A stretch of 6,915 nucleotides of DNA from Actinomycetes bacterium (GTDB lineage Bacteria; Actinomycetota; Thermoleophilia; RBG-16-64-13). The notes beneath the pieces were generated by a model. It ran no database searches and was not told the origin of the DNA. It saw only the letters and a list, made by a program, of their open reading frames with translations. Below are positions 1-6,628 of this stretch, piece after piece; position 1 is the first letter of the stretch; the number at the start of each line of letters is the position of its first letter. Position numbers and translations under genes: made by a program. Location: assembly GCA_021815245.1 (NCBI GenBank), contig JAKAHF010000118.1, positions 1 through 6,915 on the forward strand, read 5' to 3'.

Positions 1-909
1 CCCTTGCTTACCTACCTATGCTCGCGCGCCGCTCATGCCGGCAAGAGGGCACGGTCGGAGACCGAGATCAGCCGCGGAACCACCTCCATCAGCCACGCCG
101 CGGTCTCCTTGCTCGAGCGTGAGCTGGGCGATCTCTCTACCCGGACGATACTGGTGGTGGGAGCGGGAGAAACCGCTGAGCTTGCGATTCAGGCACTGCG
201 CAAGCACGGGGCTCAGAACGTGTGCTGCATCAATCGCACGTTCGCCAGTGCTCAGACACTGGCGCTTCGCTCCGGATACCGGGCCCGCCCGTGGGCTGAA
301 CTGACCGCTGCTCTGGCGAATGCCGACGCGGCGGTCACGGCCACGGGTTCGCCTCATCCTGTGATCTACGCCGAGGACATGCCGCCGATCCTCGATCAAC
401 GGGTGGGGGCTCCGCTGGTGCTCGTCGACATAGCGGTCCCACGGGACGTCGAGCTGTGCGTACGGTCCCTCCCGGGCGTGGTGTTGCACGACATCGACCA
501 ACTCGAGGCGACACTCGACCAGAACCTCAACCGACGGCTGGCGGCCGTGCCAACGGTGGAGGAGATCATTGAGTGCGAGACCCACCTGGCAATGGACTGG
601 CTCCATAGCCGGGAGGCGACTACTCTGGTGAAGAAGCTTCGTGAGCACGCAAGCTCCGTCGCCGAAGCCGAGATCACAAAGGCTTTGCGCAAGTTTGAAG
701 GTGTCGACAAGAATGCCGAAGAGGTCATCACGCGCATGGCGAACCGCATCGTCGGGAAGTTGCTTCATCAACCGACCAAACAGTTGAAATCCCGGGCGTC
801 GCGCGACGATTTCGAACTGTACTGCGACGCGGTTGCCGATCTCTTCGGAATCGATCACAGACGGGCACTCCCGTCCGACGAAGCGATAAGGAAAGGCGAG
901 CGCGGTTGA
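1..909 (+). CDS. hemA: Glutamyl-tRNA reductase, 3' part
   Basis: GluTR makes glutamate-1-semialdehyde from glutamyl-tRNA(Glu) with NADPH, the first committed step of C5-pathway tetrapyrrole synthesis, in the cytoplasm. The window opens inside the gene; about 301 residues remain. Compared with a usual length near 420, roughly the first 120-140 residues are outside, including the catalytic Cys of the N-terminal domain. Visible: the conserved linker GKRARSETEISRG (about residues 13-25 of the fragment), the Rossmann NADPH-binding motif ILVVGAGETAE (about 49-59), the segment DIAVPRDVE, and a long helical C-terminal part (from about residue 205) matching the dimerisation domain. Reading is open from base 1 to TGA at 907-909, which overlaps the hemC TTG start as TTGA. 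It heads the visible operon; its product is used by HemL, encoded last in the window. Identity is secure; the true start cannot be seen. Confidence 0.96.
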   Translation, partial: PLLTYLCSRAAHAGKRARSETEISRGTTSISHAAVSLLERELGDLSTRTILVVGAGETAELAIQALRKHGAQNVCCINRTFASAQTLALRSGYRARPWAELTAALANADAAVTATGSPHPVIYAEDMPPILDQRVGAPLVLVDIAVPRDVELCVRSLPGVVLHDIDQLEATLDQNLNRRLAAVPTVEEIIECETHLAMDWLHSREATTLVKKLREHASSVAEAEITKALRKFEGVDKNAEEVITRMANRIVGKLLHQPTKQLKSRASRDDFELYCDAVADLFGIDHRRALPSDEAIRKGERG

Positions 910-1850
910 ATCCAGTGGTTCGCATCGGAACGCGAGGCTCGCCCCTCGCGCTCTGGCAGAGCGAGCACGTTCGGCAACTCTTGGAGCAGCAACACCCCGA
1001 CCTGGAGTACGAGATCGTTGTGATCACGACTACAGGCGACAAGATACTTGATACTCCGCTCCCGGCGATCGGCGGCAAGGGGGTCTTCACCGCCGAACTC
1101 GAGCAGGCACTACGGGAGCGCGCGATCGATGTGGCGGTGCACAGCCTTAAAGACCTGCCCACCGCGGCTTCCACTGGGCTGGCCGTGGGCGCGGTAGTAC
1201 GGCGAGCCGACTCGGCGGACGCTCTGGTGAGCAGGAACGGCCACAACCTCCACTCGCTTCCCGAGGGAGCAGGCGTGGGAACGAGCAGCAGCCGCCGCGC
1301 TGCCCAGCTTCTGTACAACCGTCCCGATCTGCGAATCGTCGACCTCCGCGGCAACGCGGGCACGAGGCTTCGCAAGGCGCTGGACCCCGCGGGGCCGTAT
1401 GACGCCGTGGTCATCGCCGTCGCCGCTCTCGAGAGACTCGGCCGCAGGAATCTCGTTTCGGAGGTTCTCCCTGAAGATGTGATGCTTCCCGCCCCCGGCC
1501 AAGGGGCCGTCGCCGTACAGTGCCGCGACGAAGCCGACGCCTACGAGCTGCTGCGGGACATTGGACATGAGCCGACCGAGCTGGAGACGACCGCCGAGCG
1601 AGCCTTCCTGGAGGGATTGGGGGGAGGCTGTGCCGTGCCTGTGGCGGCGCGAGCCCGCTGGGACACAGATGGCCGACTCTGGATGAAGGGGCGAGTGGTG
1701 GCCCCGGATGGATCGACCATGGTAGACGTCGAGACCGATGCTCCGATCTCGCTCGGTGGCCCGGGACGGCAGTCAGCATACGACTGTGGCCTGGGGCTCG
1801 CGGCCGAGGCACTCCGTCAAGGCGCGGCGAAGCTTCTGGCAGGCTGTTGA
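906..1850 (+). CDS. hemC: Porphobilinogen deaminase (hydroxymethylbilane synthase)
   Basis: Polymerises four porphobilinogens into linear hydroxymethylbilane, using a covalent dipyrromethane cofactor. 314 aa, the normal family length. Visible: the start motif RIGTRGSPLALWQ (about 6-18), GGKGVFTAELE (57-67), HSLKDLPT with the catalytic Asp at residue 83, the substrate-binding Arg segment SSSRRAAQL (127-135), LRGNAGTRLRK (147-157), and the cofactor-attachment Cys242 in LGGGCAVPVAA. The TTG start at 906 overlaps the hemA stop (TTGA) and has AAAGG at 892-896, 9 nt upstream; a start here puts the conserved N-terminus at the usual place. The last codons (Gly-Cys-stop, 1842-1850) fall inside the left end of repeat copy 1, so the present C-terminus and stop may come from the inserted element. 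All catalytic residues precede this point, so activity should not be affected. Confidence 0.97.
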   Translation: MNPVVRIGTRGSPLALWQSEHVRQLLEQQHPDLEYEIVVITTTGDKILDTPLPAIGGKGVFTAELEQALRERAIDVAVHSLKDLPTAASTGLAVGAVVRRADSADALVSRNGHNLHSLPEGAGVGTSSSRRAAQLLYNRPDLRIVDLRGNAGTRLRKALDPAGPYDAVVIAVAALERLGRRNLVSEVLPEDVMLPAPGQGAVAVQCRDEADAYELLRDIGHEPTELETTAERAFLEGLGGGCAVPVAARARWDTDGRLWMKGRVVAPDGSTMVDVETDAPISLGGPGRQSAYDCGLGLAAEALRQGAAKLLAGC

Positions 1851-1999
1851 GCAATGGCACTGCGCCTCCAGGACGCGATCGCCGCGGGCGACAGAAGGAC
1901 GCAGGAAGCGTCAATAGGAGCGCTATTGACGCGACCGAGAACGCGCTATCGCGCCGGCCAGCGTGTCTTGGCGGCCGTGGTGTCGTTGTTCAACAGCCT
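1841..1999 (+). repeat. Palindromic repeat element, copy 1 (hemC/hemD junction)
   Basis: A 159-bp sequence repeated at 4973-5131, ungapped, same orientation, 129/159 identical by hand count; the central 80 bp (1882-1961) are 74/80 identical. It is an imperfect palindrome centred on 1920. Bases 1841-1863 pair without interruption with 1977-1999 (including five G.T), C1976 is bulged, 1864-1877 pair with 1962-1975 (one mismatch), 1881-1884 with 1955-1958, 1888-1891 with 1949-1952, then a 16x16 internal loop and a perfect 10-bp stem 1908-1917/1923-1932 with loop GAGCG. Homology and pairing stop at the same bases, which fixes the ends. No target-site duplication and no transposase gene were seen. 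It covers the hemC stop codon and lies in the 179-nt gap before the preferred hemD start. It could be a non-autonomous palindromic mobile repeat or a structured RNA element. Confidence 0.9.
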
Positions 2000-2033
2000 C
2001 ACAGCCGGTTATACGCGGCGGGACCGTTCATGA
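1854..2033 (+). CDS. Possible short bridging ORF through the repeat
   Basis: A 59-codon ORF starts with ATG three bases after the hemC stop and ends at TGA 2031-2033, overlapping the hemD ATG (2030) as ATGA. That arrangement could couple translation of hemC to hemD across the hairpin. The peptide is Arg-rich with a short hydrophobic stretch (VLAAVVSLF) and resembles no family I recognise. The equivalent ORF in repeat copy 2 (4986-5180) also begins at the aligned ATG. Against a real protein: there is no good ribosome-binding site (only AGG at 1841-1843, 10 nt upstream), and the differences between copies are spread evenly over the three codon positions (about 10 each), which is explained by RNA or DNA pairing and not by protein selection. 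If translated, it is more likely a leader-type passage than a functional product. Confidence 0.2.
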   Translation: MALRLQDAIAAGDRRTQEASIGALLTRPRTRYRAGQRVLAAVVSLFNSLTAGYTRRDRS

Positions 2034-2857
2034 GCTCACCCGAGGACAGCGAGAGGTCCTCTCTCGAGGGGGTGTGCGTGGTGAATACCCGCAGCCCCAA
2101 GCAGGCCCGGGAACTGGACGCGCTGCTGAAGGAACGGTTGGCGCATCCTCTGTCGTACCCGTGCATCGACATCGCCCCGGCCCCTGATCCCGCCCCCCTG
2201 GATCAGGGACTGCAGCGAGCGGCCACCGGCACCTATGACTGGCTGGTCTTCACCAGCGCCAACTCGGTCGAGGCGGTAGAGGCTCGCTTGACACACCTCG
2301 GCATCGCGCCGCAAGACTTGGACGGGTGCGTGGCCGCTGTCGGGCCGGGGACGGCGGCCGCTCTCGCGGACCGGTTGGGCATCACTGCCGAACTCTGCCC
2401 CGAGGAGTATCTGGCGGAGGCACTAGCGGAGGCCCTCGCAGCGCGACAGGCGAAGAAGGTGTTGGTTCCGCAGGCGGAGAAGGCGCGCGAGACCCTCGTG
2501 CGCGTTCTTGTCGAGAAAGGCGTCGAGGTCGAAGCGGTCGCGGCCTACCGCACCGTTCTCGGTAGCGGAGGGGTCGACGTACCCCGTCTGGCACGGGATG
2601 GCCGGGTGGATGCCGTGGTCTTCGCAAGCCCATCGGCAGTCGACAACATGGCAGTGCGATTCGAGCGTGAGAACGGCGACTGGGATGACCTCAAACGAGT
2701 GGCCGTCGCCTGCATAGGCCCTGTCACATCGGCCGCGGCCGAACGGCGCGGACTCGAAGTGCACGTATCACCCAAGGAGCACACGATGCCGGGTCTGATA
2801 GACAGTCTCGAGCGGTATTATCGCAACCATAGACGGATAGGAGAGCGGATACCGTGA
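2030..2857 (+). CDS. hemD: Uroporphyrinogen-III synthase
   Basis: Closes hydroxymethylbilane with inversion of ring D to give uroporphyrinogen III, the branch point to haem, sirohaem and cobalamin. 275 aa from ATG 2030, close to the family's usual 250-270. The family is divergent but its landmarks are visible: VVNTRSPKQARELD (17-30), DWLVFTSANSVEAV (70-83), AVGPGTAAAL (103-112), KVLVPQAEKARETL (143-156), the conserved AAYRT with Tyr173, DAVVFASPSAV (194-204) and ACIGPVTSAAA (227-237). ATG 2030 is preferred: it has GGCGGGA at 2017-2023, 6 nt upstream, and puts the first beta strand near the N-terminus. The frame stays open back to TTG 1847, which would add 61 residues encoded mostly by the repeat, without a usable ribosome-binding site. 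GTG 2072 is another possible start. The stop overlaps hemB (GTGA). Confidence 0.93.
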   Translation: MSSPEDSERSSLEGVCVVNTRSPKQARELDALLKERLAHPLSYPCIDIAPAPDPAPLDQGLQRAATGTYDWLVFTSANSVEAVEARLTHLGIAPQDLDGCVAAVGPGTAAALADRLGITAELCPEEYLAEALAEALAARQAKKVLVPQAEKARETLVRVLVEKGVEVEAVAAYRTVLGSGGVDVPRLARDGRVDAVVFASPSAVDNMAVRFERENGDWDDLKRVAVACIGPVTSAAAERRGLEVHVSPKEHTMPGLIDSLERYYRNHRRIGERIP

Positions 2858-3894
2858 GCAGCGACCAAGCACACGACACGTGCAACTACGCCCCGGGTTC
2901 GGTCCGCATGCGCCGCCTGCGCTATTCGGCCGGCATGCGGGCTTTGACGAGGGAGACCGACCTCCTCCCCCGCAACCTCATCTATCCACTCTTCGTCCGC
3001 ACAGGACGAGGGATCAAGAAACCCATCGTCTCCATGCCCGGCCAGTTCCAGTGGTCTCCCGATACCGTGGTCGAGGAGGCTCGAGCCGCCGCCGAACTGG
3101 GCGTGCCGGCGGTCGTCCTCTTCGGCATCCCGGAGCTCAAGGACAGTTGCGGCACCGGCAATCTCGATCCGGACGGACCGGTGCCGGCAGCCGCCAGGGC
3201 ACTCAAGAACGAACTGCCGGACCTCTTGGTAGTGTCGGACATGTGCTTCTGTGAATACACCGACCACGGTCATTGTGGACCCGTGAACCTCCCGGGCGAG
3301 CCGGGCTACAGGTCCGATCTCCCGGACGGGTATCTGCTGAACGACCAGACCCTCGATCTGCTCGGCCGCGCCTCGGTCGTGCACGCTTCGGCGGGAGCCG
3401 ATGTGATCGCGCCTTCTGGAATGGTCGACGGCATGGTCGGAGCAATCAGAGCCGCCTTGGACGCCTCGGGGCTCGAGCACACCGCGATCATGAGCTATGC
3501 GGACAAATACGCCAGCGGCTTCTACGGGCCGTTCCGCGAGGCGGCCGAGAGCCCGCCACAGTTCGGAGACAGGTCGCAGTACCAGATGGATCCGGCGAAT
3601 TGGCGGCAGGCGCTGCGCGAGGTGGAACTGGACGTGGCCGAGGGAGCCGACATCGTCATGGTCAAACCAGCGTTGCCCTATCTGGATGTCATTCGGGCGG
3701 TGCGTGACGCCTGTACTCTGCCGCTGGCCGCCTACCAGGTGAGCGGGGAGTACTCGATGGTGCACGCCGCGGCGGCAAACGGCTGGCTGGACCTCCAGAG
3801 ATGTGCGCTGGAGAGCCTTGTCGGCATCAGGCGGGCGGGGGCAGACATGATCATCACCTACTTCGCCAAGGACGTGGCCCGTTGGCTGGCGTAG
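2854..3894 (+). CDS. hemB: Delta-aminolevulinic acid dehydratase (porphobilinogen synthase)
   Basis: Condenses two 5-aminolevulinates into porphobilinogen, the substrate of HemC; cytoplasmic, normally an octamer. 346 aa, slightly longer than the usual 320-340. Visible: RMRRLRYSAGMRAL (18-31), NLIYPLFV (41-48), the metal-binding segment DMCFCEYTDHGHCG with Cys131, Cys133 and Cys141, which marks the zinc-dependent type, SYADKYASGFYGPFREA with Lys218, and IVMVKPALPYLD with Lys271, the Schiff-base lysine. The C-terminal AYQVSGEY (293-300) is also typical. GTG 2854 overlaps the hemD stop as GTGA and has a strong AGGAGAG at 2839-2845, 8 nt upstream. The last 13 nt overlap the proposed hemE start. 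Confidence 0.98.
   Translation: MSSDQAHDTCNYAPGSVRMRRLRYSAGMRALTRETDLLPRNLIYPLFVRTGRGIKKPIVSMPGQFQWSPDTVVEEARAAAELGVPAVVLFGIPELKDSCGTGNLDPDGPVPAAARALKNELPDLLVVSDMCFCEYTDHGHCGPVNLPGEPGYRSDLPDGYLLNDQTLDLLGRASVVHASAGADVIAPSGMVDGMVGAIRAALDASGLEHTAIMSYADKYASGFYGPFREAAESPPQFGDRSQYQMDPANWRQALREVELDVAEGADIVMVKPALPYLDVIRAVRDACTLPLAAYQVSGEYSMVHAAAANGWLDLQRCALESLVGIRRAGADMIITYFAKDVARWLA
3868..3872 (+). promoter_or_regulatory. Ribosome-binding site deciding the hemE start
   Basis: AAGGA lies 9 nt before TTG 3882, inside the hemB coding end. No ATG or GTG lies in the hemE frame between here and the conserved N-terminal motif of HemE, so this site supports a TTG start that overlaps hemB by 13 nt. Confidence 0.6.
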
Positions 3895-4943
3895 CGGACT
3901 TCAGCGGCTCTCCGTTCCTGCAGGCCTGCCGGCTCCGCCCGGTCGACCGCACCCCGGTGTGGCTCATGAGGCAGGCGGGGCGCTATATGAGCGAATACCG
4001 AGAGCTTCGCCTGAAGTACGGCATGCTCGAGATCATCAAACACCCCGAACTGAGCTACCAGGTGACCATGCAGCCCATCGAGGCGTTCGACCTGGACGCC
4101 GCGATCATCTTCGCCGATATCCTCCCTCCGCTGGAGGGCTTGGGCCTGAAGATCGGCTTTGAGGTAGGCGAAGGCCCCAGGGTGTACAACCCGGTGAGAG
4201 ATGAAGCCGGCGTGGCCGCCCTCGCCACCCCCGACATCGAGGACGCCACCTCCTTCACACTGGAGGCAATCCGACTCGCCCGATGTGAACTGGAAGGGCG
4301 TGGAATCCCGCTGATCGGGTTCAGCGGCGCCCCGTTCACGCTCGCCTGCTATGCGGTGGAGGGCGGGAGCAGCAAGGACTTCACGATCACCAAGGGCCTT
4401 ATGATGCGACGGCCTGACCTGTGGCGAACGCTGATGGATAAGCTCACAGGTCTCGTGGGTGGCTATCTCCGGGCACAGGCCGCAGCAGGGGCCCAGGCTT
4501 TGCAGCTTTTCGACACCTGGGCGGGGCTCCTCAGCCCGGCCGACTATGCGGAATTCGCCTTGCCCTACAACCAGGCGGCAGTCAGAGCGGCCTCAGAGGC
4601 CGGAGTGCCGGTCATCTACTTCTCGACCGGCACCAACGGCTTCTTGGAGCTTGTGGCAAGCGTGGGGCCCGATGTCGTCGGGGTCGACTGGCGGATCGAT
4701 CTGGGTGAGGCCTCTCGCCGCCTCGGACCGGGTGTGGCCATTCAGGGCAACCTCGACCCGGTCGCCTTGCTGGGCGAGTGGCCGGAGCTGCAGCGGCGGG
4801 CGGCCAGAGTGCTGGAGAGCGCGGGCGGCCGGCTCGGGCACATCTTCAATCTAGGACATGGCGTCTTGCGCGACACGCCTGTCGACAACGTCCGCCGCCT
4901 GGTCGATTTCGTGCACGAACACGACTCGAAGGAAAGCTCGTGA
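3882..4943 (+). CDS. hemE: Uroporphyrinogen decarboxylase
   Basis: Removes the four acetate carboxyls of uroporphyrinogen III to give coproporphyrinogen III, without a cofactor, as a cytoplasmic dimer. From TTG 3882 it is 353 aa, the standard family length. Visible: the first signature RTPVWLMRQAGRYMSEY (23-39) with Arg30 and Arg34 for substrate carboxylates (Ser replaces the common Pro before EY), IIFADILPPLEGLGL with the catalytic Asp79, the second signature GFSGAPFTLACYAVEGG (146-162) with Tyr157, FDTWAG (210-215), STGTNG (248-253) and the C-terminal NLGHG with His326. An upstream TTG (3801) keeps the frame open, but that stretch lies entirely in hemB and matches no family sequence. The stop TGA 4941-4943 overlaps the proposed hemY GTG (GTGA). 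Confidence 0.96.
   Translation: MAGVADFSGSPFLQACRLRPVDRTPVWLMRQAGRYMSEYRELRLKYGMLEIIKHPELSYQVTMQPIEAFDLDAAIIFADILPPLEGLGLKIGFEVGEGPRVYNPVRDEAGVAALATPDIEDATSFTLEAIRLARCELEGRGIPLIGFSGAPFTLACYAVEGGSSKDFTITKGLMMRRPDLWRTLMDKLTGLVGGYLRAQAAAGAQALQLFDTWAGLLSPADYAEFALPYNQAAVRAASEAGVPVIYFSTGTNGFLELVASVGPDVVGVDWRIDLGEASRRLGPGVAIQGNLDPVALLGEWPELQRRAARVLESAGGRLGHIFNLGHGVLRDTPVDNVRRLVDFVHEHDSKESS
4929..4933 (+). promoter_or_regulatory. Ribosome-binding site for the upstream hemY start
   Basis: AAGGA (within GAAGGAAAG) sits 6 nt before GTG 4940, which overlaps the hemE stop as GTGA. Site, spacing and overlap match the other junctions of this operon (hemD/hemB, hemY/hemL). This favours 4940 as the original hemY start, upstream of the repeat, over GTG 5147, which has only AGG at 5135-5137. 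Confidence 0.65.
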
Positions 4944-6628
4944 GCGAAGCCGCAGTGGGCGGCGTCGCCAGCGGGCTGCTGAACAATGATGCCGCGCTGT
5001 CACAGCACGATCACCGCGGGCGAGAGAAGGACGCAGGGAGCGTCAATAGCAGCGCTATTGACGCGACTGAGGACGCGCTATCGCGCCGGTCAGCGTGCTG
5101 TGACAGCCGTGGTCTTGTTGTTCTGCAGCCTACTAGGCCCTTCCACGTGGCCATTGTCGGAGGGGGCATCAGCGGGCTGAGCACGGCGTGGTACGTGCAG
5201 AAGCAGGCGACGGCCAAGGGTCTTCACGTATCGTGCTCCATCTTTGAGTCGGCCGACCGTTGGGGCGGCCGGATCCTCACCGACGTGATCGATCGCGAAG
5301 AAGGCCGTTTCGTCGTCGAGGGAGGCCCCGATTCTTTCTTGACGGCGCAGAAGCCCTGGGCCTTGGACCTGGCGCTCGACCTCGGACTCGGCGAACGGCT
5401 ACTCGGCACGAACGACGCTGCGCGGAAGGTCTACGTGCTATCGAAGGGCCGACCGGTTCGCTTGCCGGAGGGCGTCTTCTTGCTGCTTCCGACCAGGTTC
5501 AAGCCCTTCCTCCTGTCACCGCTCATCTCGCCGATGGGCAAGCTGCGCATGAGCCTCGACCTCTTCATCCCCGCACGTCGCGGCGAGGGAGACGAGACGC
5601 TGGGCGACTTCGTCAGCCGCCGCCTAGGTTCTGAAGCGCTGGACAAGATCGCCGAGCCCCTCTTGTCGGGCATCTACAACGCTGAGGCCCAGCGGCAGAG
5701 CCTCCTTGCCACCTTCCCTCGCTTTCGAGAGACCGAGCTCGCCCATGGCAGCCTCCTCAGGGGGATGCTGGCGGGCAAAGCGCAGGCCCGGCGAGAGAGC
5801 CGCGCAGGCGTCGCAGGTCCCGCCCGTGTTCCCAGCGATGGCCGTCCTACGTCGATGTTCGTCTCGTTCGTCGCCGGCACCGAAGAGCTCGCTGCCGGGC
5901 TGGCCCGGAAACTGCAGGCGACTCTCCGGACGGGAGCCGCGGTGAAAGCGCTGCGTCGCGACGCGGGCGGCGAGTATCTGCTCGAGGTTGGTGCCGGGAG
6001 CAAGCCGGGGCCTGCCGAGGAGGTGATCCGAGCGGACGCGGTGGTTCTTGCCATCCCGGCGTACGATGCGGCAGGGCTCCTCACCCCGATGTCGCCGGAG
6101 GCAGCCCGCGTTCTCGGCACGGTGCGATACGTCAGCACGGGCACCTTGTCTCTCGCCTACAGGCAGAGCGCGTCTGCGGAGCGGCTCGGCGGGTTCGGAG
6201 TGCTGATCCCACGTAGCGAGAGAAGGCCGCTGAACGCCGTCACCTACTCTTCGACCAAGTTCGACCACCGCGCTCCCGAAGGGCACTCGCTGCTGAGGGT
6301 CTTTTTCGGCGGCTCGCGCAGCCCGGGCAGCATGCAGCTGGACGATGACGAGCTCCTCACGGTGATGAAGAAGGAGTTGAAAAGCATCATGGGATTGGCC
6401 GAGGAGCCCCTGTTCCACCGCATCTACCGTTGGGACCGTGCCAATCCACAGTACGACATAGAGCACCTCGGCCGAGTGAGGGCCGTCGAACAGGCCCTGC
6501 CCCCAGGTATCTGGGTCACCGGCAGTCCCTACCGGGGGGTCGGCCTGCCGGACTGTGTGCACCAGGCCCAGATCACGGCCGGAAAAGTGGTCGAGCAACT
6601 GAAGGTCCTGCAAAGGAGCACGCTGTGA
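4940..6628 (+). CDS. hemY: FAD-dependent protoporphyrinogen/coproporphyrinogen III oxidase (HemY type)
   Basis: An amine-oxidase-fold flavoprotein that takes six electrons from protoporphyrinogen IX, or from coproporphyrinogen III in Gram-positive-type pathways, passing them to O2. Databases often call this family hemG, but it is not the small flavodoxin-like HemG. Visible: the FAD dinucleotide motif [15 protein letters not shown] (70-84), a ribose-binding Glu (about 103) in [20 protein letters not shown], the mid-protein SGIYNA, and the C-terminal FAD motif [14 protein letters not shown] (about 527-540). From GTG 4940 it is 562 aa, against a usual 460-490: about 69 residues precede the first beta strand, and most of them (4973-5131) come from repeat copy 2. 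GTG 5147 would give 493 aa, but starts right on the beta strand with a weak ribosome-binding site. The family call is secure; the start is not. Its stop overlaps hemL (GTGA). Confidence 0.93.
   Translation: MSEAAVGGVASGLLNNDAALSQHDHRGREKDAGSVNSSAIDATEDALSRRSACCDSRGLVVLQPTRPFHVAIVGGGISGLSTAWYVQKQATAKGLHVSCSIFESADRWGGRILTDVIDREEGRFVVEGGPDSFLTAQKPWALDLALDLGLGERLLGTNDAARKVYVLSKGRPVRLPEGVFLLLPTRFKPFLLSPLISPMGKLRMSLDLFIPARRGEGDETLGDFVSRRLGSEALDKIAEPLLSGIYNAEAQRQSLLATFPRFRETELAHGSLLRGMLAGKAQARRESRAGVAGPARVPSDGRPTSMFVSFVAGTEELAAGLARKLQATLRTGAAVKALRRDAGGEYLLEVGAGSKPGPAEEVIRADAVVLAIPAYDAAGLLTPMSPEAARVLGTVRYVSTGTLSLAYRQSASAERLGGFGVLIPRSERRPLNAVTYSSTKFDHRAPEGHSLLRVFFGGSRSPGSMQLDDDELLTVMKKELKSIMGLAEEPLFHRIYRWDRANPQYDIEHLGRVRAVEQALPPGIWVTGSPYRGVGLPDCVHQAQITAGKVVEQLKVLQRSTL
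4973..5131 (+). repeat. Palindromic repeat element, copy 2 (start of hemY)
   Basis: Second copy of the 159-bp element, at a constant offset of 3132 from copy 1. Same fold: 4973-4995 pair with 5109-5131 (mismatches 4980/5124 and 4990/5114), C5108 is bulged as C1976 is in copy 1, and 4996-5009 pair perfectly over 14 bp with 5094-5107. Then 5013-5016 pair with 5087-5090 and 5020-5023 with 5081-5084, followed by the 16x16 internal loop and a central stem 5040-5050/5054-5064 of 11 bp with loop AGC. It starts 33 bases after GTG 4940 and ends 15 bases before GTG 5147. The hemY frame runs through it without a stop, giving a peptide that shares [14 protein letters not shown] and ALSRR with the same frame of copy 1. 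No flanking duplication was seen. Confidence 0.9.

Noticed and set aside
1908..1932. Central inverted repeat as a Rho-independent terminator
   Set aside because: No T-tract follows either copy, the stem is part of a larger hairpin, and both lie inside an operon with essential genes downstream.
1841..1999. Target-site duplication flanking the repeats
   Set aside because: Flanks of copy 1 (CTGGC / CACAG) and copy 2 (CCAGC / ACTAG) show no direct repeat long enough to claim.
1841..1999. Known riboswitch or T-box leader
   Set aside because: It sits between genes of the operon and not ahead of it, is a single long palindrome, and shows none of the conserved motifs of these classes that I know.
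2818..3765. Long antisense ORF (315 codons) opposite hemB
   Set aside because: It lies entirely opposite a fully conserved hemB, shows no recognisable motif, and long antisense frames are expected in high-GC coding DNA.
4986..5180. Short 64-codon ORF starting in repeat copy 2, matching the one at 1854
   Set aside because: It runs into the conserved FAD motif of hemY in another frame, lacks a ribosome-binding site, and its similarity to the copy 1 ORF is explained by the repeat.
5624..6613. Long antisense ORF (329 codons) opposite hemY
   Set aside because: Same reason: it mirrors hemY codons, has no family motif, and no ribosome-binding site or context supports it.
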